Shown here piece by piece: positions 36,742-44,662 of a stretch of 64,000 bases of DNA. Position numbers and translations under genes: made by a program. Origin of the DNA: Marinospirillum insulare DSM 21763 (GTDB taxonomy: Bacteria; Pseudomonadota; Gammaproteobacteria; Pseudomonadales; Halomonadaceae); assembly GCF_000686905.1 (NCBI RefSeq), contig NZ_JMLW01000011.1, forward strand, positions 28,096 to 92,095. The letters are read 5' to 3'. Numbering within the stretch: position 1 is the first letter of the stretch; the number at the start of each line of letters is the position of its first letter. The notes below the pieces were generated by a model that worked only from the letters and a program-made list of their open reading frames with translations, did not search any database and was not told the DNA's origin.

Positions 36742-37415
36742 ATTACTTAAACACCTTAGTATTTGGGGTTTACCCCTATATGGCTATGGCGATCTTTATG
36801 ATTGGCAGCTGGATACGCTATGACCAGGCTCAATACACTTGGAAAGCTGGCTCTAGCCAAATGGTGAGTAAAAAAGGCCTACGTTTAGCAAGCAACCTGT
36901 TTCACGTCGGTATTATTACCATTTTCTTTGGTCACCTAGTAGGTTTGTTAACCCCATCTTGGGTTTATGAACCTTTTATGACCGCTACAACCAAGCAAAC
37001 CATGGCTATTGTGATAGGTGGTATAGCAGGTGTGATGTGTTGGGTAGGTGCAGCACTTTTACTGAAGCGCCGCTTAACCGACCCCTATGTACGCGCTACA
37101 GGTAGCACTGCTGACCTACTGGTTATCGCTATACTGTTTATTCAAGTTTCCTTAGGCCTAATGACCATTTTCATTAGCCTAGGTCACATGGATGGTTCAG
37201 TTATGAAGCAGCTATCTCATTGGGCACAGTCGGTTGTCACCCTACAGGGTAATCCAGCTAATTATATGATAGGTATCCACCCCATATTTAAGCTGCACAT
37301 CTTCTTGGGTATGACACTCTTTGTTATTTTCCCTTTCACACGCCTAGTGCATATTTGGAGTGTGCCTTTGGAATACATTACTCGTCGCTATCAGCTAGTA
37401 CGCAAACGCGCTTGA
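36738..37415 (+). CDS. narI: Respiratory nitrate reductase gamma subunit NarI
   Basis: Membrane cytochrome b of 225 residues with five helices. It oxidises quinol at the periplasmic side and feeds NarH. Histidines in LFHVGIITIFFGHL and in HPIFKLHIFLGMTLF / TRLVHIWSVP fit the two haem b sites of NarI. It ends the narGHJI set; a hairpin and 91 bases separate it from the parvulin gene. Confidence 0.96.
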   Translation: MNYLNTLVFGVYPYMAMAIFMIGSWIRYDQAQYTWKAGSSQMVSKKGLRLASNLFHVGIITIFFGHLVGLLTPSWVYEPFMTATTKQTMAIVIGGIAGVMCWVGAALLLKRRLTDPYVRATGSTADLLVIAILFIQVSLGLMTIFISLGHMDGSVMKQLSHWAQSVVTLQGNPANYMIGIHPIFKLHIFLGMTLFVIFPFTRLVHIWSVPLEYITRRYQLVRKRA

Positions 37416-37433
37416 TTAAGTGATTGACTAAAA

Positions 37434-37465
37434 ACTGGCTGGGTGACCAATACCACCTAGCCAGT
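37434..37465 (+). other. Hairpin between narI and the parvulin gene
   Basis: A 12-bp stem (ACTGGCTGGGTG / CACCTAGCCAGT, one G-T pair) with an eight-base loop and no T-run. It is more likely an RNA stability or processing element than a terminator. Confidence 0.5.
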
Positions 37466-37506
37466 ACCTAGGTTAAAGAACCAAAGCATTAACAAGGTAA
37501 CTCGCC

Positions 37507-38319
37507 ATGCAAAGTATCCCAATTACCCAAATTAATAACGACCAAGCTTCTAACGCTAGCTTCCCAGTGGTAAGGGTAGGTGCTGACTACATTAAGCAAG
37601 AGGCCATTGCGCAAGAAATGCAATACCACCCTAGCACCAGTGCTGAAGAAGCCTGGGAAATGGCAGCGCGTAGTTTGGTTATCGAAAAACTGCTCGCCAC
37701 CCAAGCTGAGGCTTTAGCTATTCAAGGTGAAACAGTTGAAGAAAAGACCGCCAACCTACTTGAGCAAGAACTACAGCTACCTGAAATTCGTGAAGAAGAC
37801 TGCTTGAGGTACTTTGAACAAAACCAAGGCCGTATGGTTAGCCCTAAATTGATTAGCTTAAAGCACATTTTGTTAGCCGCTGCACCCGATGATGCTATTG
37901 CCCGTGACCAGCAGCTTCAAGTCGCTAAAAGTTTAATAGAAAAACTAACAAGCAATCCAAACAGCTTTACAGAGCTAGCTGCTAGTTATTCTGTTTGCGA
38001 ATCCAAAAACCAAGGTGGCCATTTAGGACAAATTTCACGCGGGCAAACAGTTGCTGAGTTTGAACGACAAATTTGGAACCTGCCGATTGGTTTACACCAG
38101 CAACCGATTGAAAGCCGCTACGGTTATCACCTGGTTTATATTGACCAAAGCGAAGAAGGCCAAGCCCTACCTTATGAAGTGGCAGCACCCAAAATTCGCC
38201 AATACTTGCAAGAGAATGCTACACGTACAGCCTTACGCCACTACCTACAAGCCTTAGCCAGTAGCGCTCCAGTGCTTGGCATTGATATGGGGCAGTCCGA
38301 CTCACCTCTTGTGCAGTAG
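37507..38319 (+). CDS. Parvulin-type peptidylprolyl isomerase (NifM/PpiC-like) of the nar operon
   Basis: 270 residues without a signal peptide, so probably cytoplasmic. An N-terminal helical part (residues 25-105) precedes a parvulin domain (about 112-225): SLKHILLAAAPD, FTELAASYSVCESKNQGGHLGQI and GLHQQPIESRYGYHLVYID. A homologue follows narI in Pseudomonas and is called nifM-like. A role in folding or maturing the nitrate reductase is inferred from this repeated association. AAGG precedes the ATG. It lies 22 bases before the regulator gene. Confidence 0.85.
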   Translation: MQSIPITQINNDQASNASFPVVRVGADYIKQEAIAQEMQYHPSTSAEEAWEMAARSLVIEKLLATQAEALAIQGETVEEKTANLLEQELQLPEIREEDCLRYFEQNQGRMVSPKLISLKHILLAAAPDDAIARDQQLQVAKSLIEKLTSNPNSFTELAASYSVCESKNQGGHLGQISRGQTVAEFERQIWNLPIGLHQQPIESRYGYHLVYIDQSEEGQALPYEVAAPKIRQYLQENATRTALRHYLQALASSAPVLGIDMGQSDSPLVQ

Positions 38320-38341
38320 TTTTGCAACTGAGGCATAAACT

Positions 38342-39136
38342 ATGAACCAACCAAAAGTTAATTTTACTGCAACCAGAAAGCCTATTAGAAACTGTGTATT
38401 ACCAAGCATTGCTTGTAAAAAGCACTCGAATCTTGGCCCTGTCAATGGTTTGTGTGACATGCGCTGCTTGGTACGCAGCCACCCCTTGTTTAAAAAAATA
38501 AACAAGGCTGACTTTGAAATTATTCTAACGAAAGCAAGGCACCACGAGCTACAAACGCACACCAGCATTTACAGCGAAGGTGAAGTTTGTGAACGCTTTT
38601 ATTTAGTGATTGAAGGCGCAGTTAAGCTATTTACACTAGCTGAAGACGGCACTGAACGCATAGTAGGCAATGCCACCAAACTACAAGCCATAGGTGAACA
38701 CGAAGTATTTACCGATGAAAAAACCTTTGGACACTTTGCAGAAACCACTACACCCACACGCCTAATTAGCTTTTCTGCTCAACTGTATTTAAAAACATTG
38801 GAGCGCAATAATTTATCTGCACTCAGTTTTTTAAGCTACCTAGCAGAAAAAAGGTCTAAACACTTCACTGAAATTGAAGTAGTCACAACGGGCAATGCTC
38901 GACAAAGGGTGATTACCTACCTTAAAAGTATTTGTGACAAAAACACCCTAGCTACCACTAGCAACATTGTTCTACCCATACCTAAATACCAAATAGCCTC
39001 TTACCTAGGAATGAAGCCTGAAACTTTTTCTAGAATTTTGTCTGACTTAAAAGAGAACAACCTTATCAGCACAAATAAGCGTGAGATAATAATCAATGAC
39101 CCTGAATTATTTTTAACCAATAATTTAATTTTATAG
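38342..39136 (+). CDS. Crp/Fnr-family regulator, DNR-like, with a cysteine-bearing N-terminal extension
   Basis: 264 residues. The sensor barrel (about 45-165) and helix-turn-helix (IASYLGMKPETFSRILSDLK) are closest to DNR-type regulators of denitrification. The recognition helix has ExxSR, the residues that in FNR read TTGATNNNNATCAA. The first 45 residues form an extra segment with cysteines at 18, 25, 38 and 42. This spacing differs from FNR (C20, C23, C29), and DNR has no such segment. GAGG precedes ATG 38342. It is the likely regulator of the boxes at 39138, 39260 and 41782. Signal (oxygen, NO or other) is not known. Confidence 0.85.
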   Translation: MNQPKVNFTATRKPIRNCVLPSIACKKHSNLGPVNGLCDMRCLVRSHPLFKKINKADFEIILTKARHHELQTHTSIYSEGEVCERFYLVIEGAVKLFTLAEDGTERIVGNATKLQAIGEHEVFTDEKTFGHFAETTTPTRLISFSAQLYLKTLERNNLSALSFLSYLAEKRSKHFTEIEVVTTGNARQRVITYLKSICDKNTLATTSNIVLPIPKYQIASYLGMKPETFSRILSDLKENNLISTNKREIIINDPELFLTNNLIL

Positions 39137-39137
39137 C

Positions 39138-39151
39138 TTGATAAGTATCAA
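39138..39151 (+). promoter_or_regulatory. FNR/DNR box, perfect, driving a short transcript
   Basis: TTGATAAGTATCAA matches TTGATNNNNATCAA exactly. A -10 element TATATT lies at 39173-39178. The box centre is 41.5 bases before the predicted start at about 39186, the standard class II activator position. The box begins two bases after the regulator gene's stop codon. Confidence 0.88.
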
Positions 39152-39185
39152 GTGCCAAACCAGCTTAGGCGCTATATTAAATCAG

Positions 39186-39247
39186 CTCATGCCAGATAAT
39201 TTTATCTGCCACTTGGCCCGAAGATCTCCCCCTTCGGGCTTTTTTTT
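39186..39247 (+). ncRNA. Candidate FNR/DNR-activated small RNA, about 62 nt
   Basis: A short unit with its own promoter (box 39138-39151, -10 TATATT at 39173-39178) and its own terminator. The predicted RNA has two stems: CAGATAA/TTATCTG (39193-39208) and the terminator GCCCGAAG/CTTCGGGC (39216-39239), followed by eight T residues. The terminator loop is ATCTCCCC, a C-rich sequence of the kind that pairs with ribosome-binding sites. It has no ORF. The start and function are inferred. It could also be trimmed from the 3' end of the regulator mRNA. Confidence 0.65.
39216..39247 (+). terminator. Intrinsic terminator of the regulator gene and the candidate small RNA
   Basis: Eight-bp perfect GC-rich stem, eight-base loop and eight T residues. 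Confidence 0.93.
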
Positions 39248-39259
39248 GCGAATTATTTC

Positions 39260-39273
39260 TTGATTAAAATCAG
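39260..39273 (+). promoter_or_regulatory. FNR/DNR box for ubiUV
   Basis: TTGATTAAAATCAG matches nine of ten fixed positions. A -10 like element CATACT at 39295-39300 and predicted start near 39308 again place the box at -41.5, leaving a leader of about 23 bases before ubiU. It lies after the terminator at 39247, so ubiUV has its own promoter. Confidence 0.75.
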
Positions 39274-39330
39274 CCTGCTTTTTTTTAATTACAACATACT
39301 TAAGCCCCACCCTTCTTTAGGAGTTCAAGC

Positions 39331-40326
39331 ATGGAGCTGGTTTGCCCAGCTGGTAGCCTGCCAGCACTTAAAGTCGCAGTAGATCAAGGCGCTAACGCTG
39401 TTTACCTAGGCTTTCGTAATTCAACCAATGCTCGCCAATTTGCTGGCCTTAACTTTAGTGAAAAAAAAGCTGCTGAAGGTATTCACTATGCGCACAGCCG
39501 AGGTTGTAAAGTTTACTGTGCCATTAACACCTACCCACAACCCGCAGGTTGGAACGAATGGACTAGAGCTGTAGACCAAGCAGCTAACCTAGGTGTTGAT
39601 GCGCTTATTTTGGCTGATATTGGCTTGCTAGATTACGCCACTCACAAGCACCCAAGCGTCAATCGGCATTTATCAGTACAAGGCTCGGCAACCACTGCCG
39701 CTGCTTTACAGTTTCATGCTGACAATTTTGGAATTAAACGGGCTGTTTTACCTAGGGTATTGTCTGCAGCACAGGTTGCAGACCTAGTTAAAAGCTCACC
39801 CGTGGAATTAGAGGTTTTTGGCTTCGGTAGCCTATGCATTATGGTGGAAGGTCGTTGTTACCTTTCTTCTTACTTAACCGATGAGTCGCCTAATTCTAAA
39901 GGTGCTTGCTCACCTGCCAAAGCCGTACGCTGGGAAGACACACCCAAGGGTTTAGAATCTAGGCTAAACGGAACCCTAATCGACCGCTATCAAAAAGATG
40001 AAAATGCCGGTTACCCCACCTTATGTAAAGGGCGTTTTAACGTGGGTGAAGCCACCTACCATGCCTTAGAAGAACCCACCAGTTTGAACACGCTAAACCT
40101 TCTGCCACAACTTAAAAAAATGGGTATTGCCGCTATAAAATTAGAAGGCCGCCAGCGCAGCCCTGCCTACGTTAAACAAATTGTCGAAGTTTGGCGGCAA
40201 GCCTTAGATGCATTAGAAGAACAACAAGATGACTTTAAGCTGGCAACGCCTTGGCAAAAAACACTCAGCAGTTTATCTGAAGGCTCTAGCACCACCTTAG
40301 GTGCCTACCATCGCCGCTGGAAATAA
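39331..40326 (+). CDS. ubiU: Anaerobic ubiquinone hydroxylation protein UbiU (peptidase U32 family)
   Basis: 331 residues, similar to E. coli YhbU/UbiU. It begins MELVCPAGSLPALKVAVDQGA and has the U32 signature ELEVFGFGSLCIMVEGRCYLSSY (shown in part). Cluster-type cysteines are in CIMVEGRCYLSS, GACSPA and LCKGRF. With UbiV it forms an iron-sulfur complex that hydroxylates ubiquinone precursors without oxygen, using prephenate in known systems. AGGAG lies eight bases before the ATG. It is followed by ubiV after 22 bases. Confidence 0.93.
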   Translation: MELVCPAGSLPALKVAVDQGANAVYLGFRNSTNARQFAGLNFSEKKAAEGIHYAHSRGCKVYCAINTYPQPAGWNEWTRAVDQAANLGVDALILADIGLLDYATHKHPSVNRHLSVQGSATTAAALQFHADNFGIKRAVLPRVLSAAQVADLVKSSPVELEVFGFGSLCIMVEGRCYLSSYLTDESPNSKGACSPAKAVRWEDTPKGLESRLNGTLIDRYQKDENAGYPTLCKGRFNVGEATYHALEEPTSLNTLNLLPQLKKMGIAAIKLEGRQRSPAYVKQIVEVWRQALDALEEQQDDFKLATPWQKTLSSLSEGSSTTLGAYHRRWK

Positions 40327-40348
40327 TCCTTGTTACTGGAGTAATTCA

Positions 40349-41260
40349 ATGAAGCTCACTCTTGGCCCCCTACTTTATTTTTGGCCCATTAAAGACGTTC
40401 ACCAGTTTTATGGACAGGTTGCTGACTGGCCGGTAGACACGGTTTATTTAGGTGAAACTGTCTGCTCGCGTAGGCGTGAATTAAAACAAGCTGACTGGCT
40501 AGCTATTGCAGATGCTTTAAGCGCTGCGGGTAAAGAAGTGGTGATAGCAACCCAAACATTATTAGAATCAACAGCTGATTTACGCTCTCTCAATAAGTTG
40601 CTAGAAGCCGTTAAAGATAAAAATAACAACTGGTTGATTGAAGCCAATGATTTAAGTGCTGTACAAGTCTGCAAAGAGTTAGAGCTACCTTTTGTTGCTG
40701 GTGCAGCCATTAACATATACAACGCCGCTACTTTGCAAAAGCTAGCTGAACAAGGGATGCAGCGCTGGTGTTTTCCTGTGGAATTATCTCGCTCTACCTT
40801 GGCTGACCAGCAGGCTTTTATTCAGCAAAACAATCCAAAAATTGAAACTGAAGTTTTTGCTTTTGGGCATTTGCCGCTAGCTTGGTCGGCAAGGTGTTTT
40901 ACCGCTCGCCACCATAATTTACCAAAAGACCGCTGCCAGTTTGTTTGCTTAGACTACCCAGCTGGCTTGCCTTTAAAAACTCAAGAAGACCAACAGTTAT
41001 TTACACTGAATGGAATACAAACCCTGTCTGGTGCTTGCCATAACTTAATTCAGCAACTACCCGATATGCAGCAACTAGGGGTGAGCCATTTACGCCTTAG
41101 TCCAATTTATCAAGGCTTAAAAGAGGTTGTGGATAAGTTTGATTTAGCTCGCCAAGGTCAGCTGCCCAGCAGTGACCCTTTAAAGTTGGTTGAAGTAGAT
41201 TCTTGCAATGGCTACTGGTTTGGTGAGCCGGGTGGTCAACAAATTAACCCTAATTTATAA
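40349..41260 (+). CDS. ubiV: Anaerobic ubiquinone hydroxylation protein UbiV (U32 family)
   Basis: 303 residues from ATG 40349 (GGAG seven bases upstream); upstream in-frame codons overlap ubiU and are not family-like. Starts MKLTLGPLLYFWP as in YhbV. Cysteines expected for a [4Fe-4S] cluster appear in TVCSRRREL, SARCFTARH, DRCQFVCLDYPAG and LSGACHNL. It partners UbiU. Its 3' end overlaps the convergent ubiT by 11 bases. Confidence 0.92.
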   Translation: MKLTLGPLLYFWPIKDVHQFYGQVADWPVDTVYLGETVCSRRRELKQADWLAIADALSAAGKEVVIATQTLLESTADLRSLNKLLEAVKDKNNNWLIEANDLSAVQVCKELELPFVAGAAINIYNAATLQKLAEQGMQRWCFPVELSRSTLADQQAFIQQNNPKIETEVFAFGHLPLAWSARCFTARHHNLPKDRCQFVCLDYPAGLPLKTQEDQQLFTLNGIQTLSGACHNLIQQLPDMQQLGVSHLRLSPIYQGLKEVVDKFDLARQGQLPSSDPLKLVEVDSCNGYWFGEPGGQQINPNL

Positions 41261-41723
41261 CCGCCATTCGATTTAAAGCACTGCCTAACCAGCCTTTATC
41301 TAAGGACCAATCTAAACTATCGAGCAGGTTTTTAACGCCTAAGCCTAGCTCGGTATCCCCCTCTATTAACAACAGACGGCGAAAAAACAAACCATCTGGG
41401 TCTTCTTTACGCAAGGCTAGCTGTACAAAAGCTGGCCAGTTACCAAGAATCACTGTTTCAGCTGGTTGGTCTGATAATTCTAGGCACTGATCTTTTAAGG
41501 TTAAGGTCACCTCAACGCCTAAATCTGTAATTTTAAGGCTGAGATAACGCCCTGCTAACAACTCAAACTCATCTTCTTTTAGCGCTTCAGCAAATAACTG
41601 ATTTAACCGCGTTTCTACTAAGCTTTTTTTAACCCAAAGTGGCAGGTGGGTATTTAGTTTAGCTAGCAACTTGCTAGCCACTAACAGCTTATGAAACCTA
41701 ACAGGCAAAGATGGGGGAAACAT
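41250..41723 (-). CDS. ubiT: UbiT, SCP2-domain protein for anaerobic ubiquinone synthesis
   Basis: 157 residues with an N-terminal helix rich in leucine and lysine, then an SCP2 lipid-carrier domain (about 45-150; LSLKITDLGVEVTLTL, DPDGLFFRRLLLIEGDTELGL). E. coli UbiT (YhbT) has the same size and partners. It is thought to bind ubiquinone intermediates in place of UbiJ when oxygen is absent. With ubiU and ubiV it completes the O2-independent set. The FNR/DNR box at 41782 lies 59 bases upstream and may serve both directions. Confidence 0.9.
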   Translation of the reverse strand: MFPPSLPVRFHKLLVASKLLAKLNTHLPLWVKKSLVETRLNQLFAEALKEDEFELLAGRYLSLKITDLGVEVTLTLKDQCLELSDQPAETVILGNWPAFVQLALRKEDPDGLFFRRLLLIEGDTELGLGVKNLLDSLDWSLDKGWLGSALNRMAVIN

Positions 41724-41781
41724 TTTTAATCCTTATCATTTAACTAGGCAGTTAGCTTAAAAGAACACCAACTGATTAAAT

Positions 41782-41795
41782 TTGATATTCATCAA
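41782..41795 (+). promoter_or_regulatory. FNR/DNR box, perfect, between ubiT and nrdD
   Basis: TTGATATTCATCAA matches the consensus exactly. On the plus strand a -10 like TAGACT lies at 41817-41822 and a start near 41829 gives the -41.5 position for nrdD. The palindromic box could also act on ubiT, but I see no good -10 in that direction. Confidence 0.85.
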
Positions 41796-41877
41796 GGTAC
41801 TCACCTCTAATTAACCTAGACTAACAACCACTAGATATGGTGTTTATATAAAACCAATTAACCAGATGTGGTAAGTC

Positions 41878-43629
41878 ATGCCTAATCAAAACCCTACCCC
41901 TTTCCAGCAAGTTGATGTGCGTAATGCCATTGAAGAATACCTGCACCGTGATGACTGGCGAGTTCAAGCCAATGCCAACCAAGGTTACTCTTTAGGGGGT
42001 ATGATTCTGAATGTTTCTGGAAAGGTCACCGCTAATTATTGGCTAAACGAGGTTTATTCTCCCGCCCTAGGTGCAGCTCACCGTTCAGGTGATTTACATA
42101 TTCATGATTTAGACATGCTATCGGGCTACTGTGCTGGCTGGTCGTTAAGGCAGCTACTGTTTGAAGGCTTTAATGGTGTGCCAGGACGTGCAGAAAGCAA
42201 CCCACCTAAGCATTTATCTAGCGCTTTAGGGCAGATGGTTAATTTTTTAGGCACCCTACAAAATGAGTGGGCTGGGGCACAAGCTTTTAGCTCTTTTGAT
42301 ACTTATTTAGCGCCTTTTGTACGTAAAGACCAACTTAGCTACCCACAAATCAAACAAAGTATTCAAGAGTTTATTTATAACCTCAATGTGCCATCTCGTT
42401 GGGGTACTCAAACCCCCTTTACCAACCTAACCTTTGATTGGGTTTGCCCACAAGATTTAGCCAACCAAGTACCCGTTATTGGTGGTGAAGAACAACCCTA
42501 CACCTACGGTGATTTACAAGAAGAAATGGATTTACTTAACCAAGCCTACTTAGAAGTTATGCTGGCTGGCGATAGTAAGTCTCGAGTGTTTACCTTTCCC
42601 ATTCCTACTTACAATATAACCCCCGAGTTTGATTGGGATTCACCCAACACTGAATTGTTGTTTGATTTAACCGCCCGTTATGGCCTGCCCTATTTTCAGA
42701 ACTTTTTAAATTCCGACCTAGAGCCTCACATGGTGCGCTCTATGTGTTGCCGCCTACAACTAGATGTAAGAGAACTACTTAAGCGTGGTAACGGTTTATT
42801 TGGTTCTGCTGAACAAACGGGCTCTTTAGGCGTAATAACCATTAACTGTGCCCGCCTAGGTTACCTGTATAAAAACGACTGGCAGGCTTTACTTAAACAG
42901 CTGGATTATTTATTAGAGCTAGCGCGCGATGGTTTAGAAGTTAAACGCCAAGCCATTCAACAGTGGATGGACGAAGGGCTTTACCCCTATAGCAAACGCT
43001 ATTTAGGCACACTGCGTAATCATTTCTCAACCCTAGGTGTGAATGGCATTAATGAAATGCTGCGTAATTTTAGTGATGATCAACTCAGCTTGGTAGACCC
43101 TAATGGGCAAGCTTTGGCTTTAGAATTGCTTGATTACATACGCGAAAAAATGCAGCAATTTCAAGAGCAAACCGGCCACCTGTATAACCTAGAGGCAACA
43201 CCAGCAGAGGGCACAACCTACCGTTTCGCAAAAGAAGACCTTAAACGCTACCCAGACATTCTTCAGGCAGGAACGCTTAAAAAACCCTATTACACTAACT
43301 CTAGCCAGTTACCTGTAGGGCATACTGATGATCCTTTTGAAGCCTTACTATTACAAGATGAGCTGCAAAAACGCTACACAGGCGGTACGGTTTTGCACCT
43401 GTATATGCGTGAAAAAATCTCCAGCACTCAGGCCTGTAAGCAGCTAGTTAAAACCGCCTTAAGTCGCTTTCATTTACCCTACCTAACCATTACACCGACT
43501 TTTTCTATTTGCCCTGTACATGGCTATTTAGATGGAGAACAAGAGTTTTGTCCTAAGTGTGATGAGGAATTACTTAGAAAAAAATGCTCAGCACAAGCTG
43601 AGTTAAACCAAGCAATGCAATCAGCCTAA
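41878..43629 (+). CDS. nrdD: Anaerobic ribonucleoside-triphosphate reductase, catalytic part (class III, no ATP-cone)
   Basis: 583 residues. The class III barrel is recognised by the GDLHIHDLDMLSGYCAGW active-site region, NLTFDWVCP and FPIPTYNITPEF; a zinc-site pattern (ICPVHGYLDGEQEFCPKCDEE) is at the C-terminus. In-frame TAA six bases upstream fixes the start, so the N-terminal ATP-cone found in E. coli NrdD (712 residues) is absent. The chain also ends before the glycyl-radical motif, which is encoded separately 17 bases downstream. It would make deoxynucleotides without oxygen. Confidence 0.93.
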   Translation: MPNQNPTPFQQVDVRNAIEEYLHRDDWRVQANANQGYSLGGMILNVSGKVTANYWLNEVYSPALGAAHRSGDLHIHDLDMLSGYCAGWSLRQLLFEGFNGVPGRAESNPPKHLSSALGQMVNFLGTLQNEWAGAQAFSSFDTYLAPFVRKDQLSYPQIKQSIQEFIYNLNVPSRWGTQTPFTNLTFDWVCPQDLANQVPVIGGEEQPYTYGDLQEEMDLLNQAYLEVMLAGDSKSRVFTFPIPTYNITPEFDWDSPNTELLFDLTARYGLPYFQNFLNSDLEPHMVRSMCCRLQLDVRELLKRGNGLFGSAEQTGSLGVITINCARLGYLYKNDWQALLKQLDYLLELARDGLEVKRQAIQQWMDEGLYPYSKRYLGTLRNHFSTLGVNGINEMLRNFSDDQLSLVDPNGQALALELLDYIREKMQQFQEQTGHLYNLEATPAEGTTYRFAKEDLKRYPDILQAGTLKKPYYTNSSQLPVGHTDDPFEALLLQDELQKRYTGGTVLHLYMREKISSTQACKQLVKTALSRFHLPYLTITPTFSICPVHGYLDGEQEFCPKCDEELLRKKCSAQAELNQAMQSA

Positions 43630-43646
43630 CCAAAGGAAAACTTAAA

Positions 43647-43823
43647 ATGACTAATCAAACCCACCTCAATAATCCACTGCAACTTGAAGACCACGAGCGC
43701 CAGCGCTGCGAAGTTTGGACTCGGGTCATGGGCTATCACCGCCCTGTTGCTCAGTTTAACCCTGGCAAGCAGTCGGAACATGCCGAGCGCCGCCACTTTA
43801 CTGAAGCTAGCTTGGCTAGTTAA
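43647..43823 (+). CDS. Separate glycyl-radical subunit of the anaerobic ribonucleotide reductase
   Basis: 58 residues from ATG 43647, with AAAGGA seven bases upstream. The sequence CEVWTRVMGYHRPVAQFN followed by a basic tail is the glycyl-radical segment that normally ends NrdD; the radical glycine is residue 29 in RVMGYHRP. The preceding gene ends with TAA and this gene has its own ribosome site, so it is a split protein rather than one long chain. NrdG, which installs the radical, starts eight bases after it. Confidence 0.85.
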   Translation: MTNQTHLNNPLQLEDHERQRCEVWTRVMGYHRPVAQFNPGKQSEHAERRHFTEASLAS

Positions 43824-43831
43824 TTTAACCT

Positions 43832-44557
43832 ATGCCAGCCACTCCATCCCTGGTGGTCGCTGGGTTAACGCCCATGACCACCTTAGACTTTCCAGATAGG
43901 CTAGCTTGCGTGGTATTTACCCAGGGCTGTCCGTTACGCTGTGGCTATTGCCATAATCCGCAAATGCTACCGACTAAGCAGCCAACCACTGAGCCTGGTG
44001 AACAAACACCCAACTGGCAAACCATAGAAGCATTTTTAACTAGCCGTAGAGGTTTGTTAGAGGCAGTGGTATTTAGTGGAGGTGAGCCTACCAGCCAGGC
44101 AGCACTTTTACCTGCGGTTATACAAACTCAACAGCTAGGTTTTAAAGTAGGCCTGCATACCTCTGGCGTTAACCCTTCACGCTTAGAAAAGCTTTTACCT
44201 TATTTAGATTGGGTAGGGCTAGATATAAAAGCTGAACCTGCGGATTATCAACGTATTACTGGCCGCCCAGGGGTTGCTAAAAAAGCTGAGAAAAGTTTGC
44301 AACTAATTCAAACCGCAGCTTGCAACTACCAAGTAAGAACCACACTCCACCCACAAGATTTTAACCTCTTAGGTATTAACAATCTTTTGCATTGGCTAGC
44401 TGAGAAACAGGTGAGCAAAGTAGCTTTGCAAATTGCCAGAGCAGGACAATGCCTAGACCCTGCCTACCAAACCCTTGAACAACCTTTTTTAAAAAGTGAC
44501 TTACAAGCCATCGTTAGCCAACATCAAAGTTCTTTTAGCCAGCTTTTACTTAGCTAA
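43832..44557 (+). CDS. nrdG: Anaerobic ribonucleotide reductase activating enzyme NrdG
   Basis: Radical SAM enzyme of 241 residues. The [4Fe-4S] motif is TQGCPLRCGYCHNPQM (CxxxCxxC), preceded by MTTLDFPDRLACVVF and followed by the GGE motif VVFSGGEPTSQ. It would cut S-adenosylmethionine to create the glycyl radical on the small subunit just upstream. The third gene of the operon driven by the box at 41782. Confidence 0.93.
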   Translation: MPATPSLVVAGLTPMTTLDFPDRLACVVFTQGCPLRCGYCHNPQMLPTKQPTTEPGEQTPNWQTIEAFLTSRRGLLEAVVFSGGEPTSQAALLPAVIQTQQLGFKVGLHTSGVNPSRLEKLLPYLDWVGLDIKAEPADYQRITGRPGVAKKAEKSLQLIQTAACNYQVRTTLHPQDFNLLGINNLLHWLAEKQVSKVALQIARAGQCLDPAYQTLEQPFLKSDLQAIVSQHQSSFSQLLLS

Positions 44558-44662
44558 AAACAAGAGAAATGAGTTTTTTGCTTGTCCAATAGGTTGTTAG
44601 TTGGCCTTAGTTATCACTTCAAGCTAGCATAGGTAGCTTATTCATCTACTGGACTAAAACCC

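Noticed and set aside
39251..39330. ubiU leader as part of the small RNA
   Set aside because: The terminator at 39216-39247 and a second FNR-type promoter after it separate the two transcripts.
43624..43650. nrdD stop as a sequencing frameshift
   Set aside because: The upstream chain ends at a normal TAA, a ribosome site follows, and the small gene has a proper ATG start; a simple base error would not create this arrangement.
43684..43899. 71-codon frame between nrdD and nrdG
   Set aside because: It is in a different frame from the glycyl-radical protein, which has the clear motif and ribosome site; this one is a shadow.
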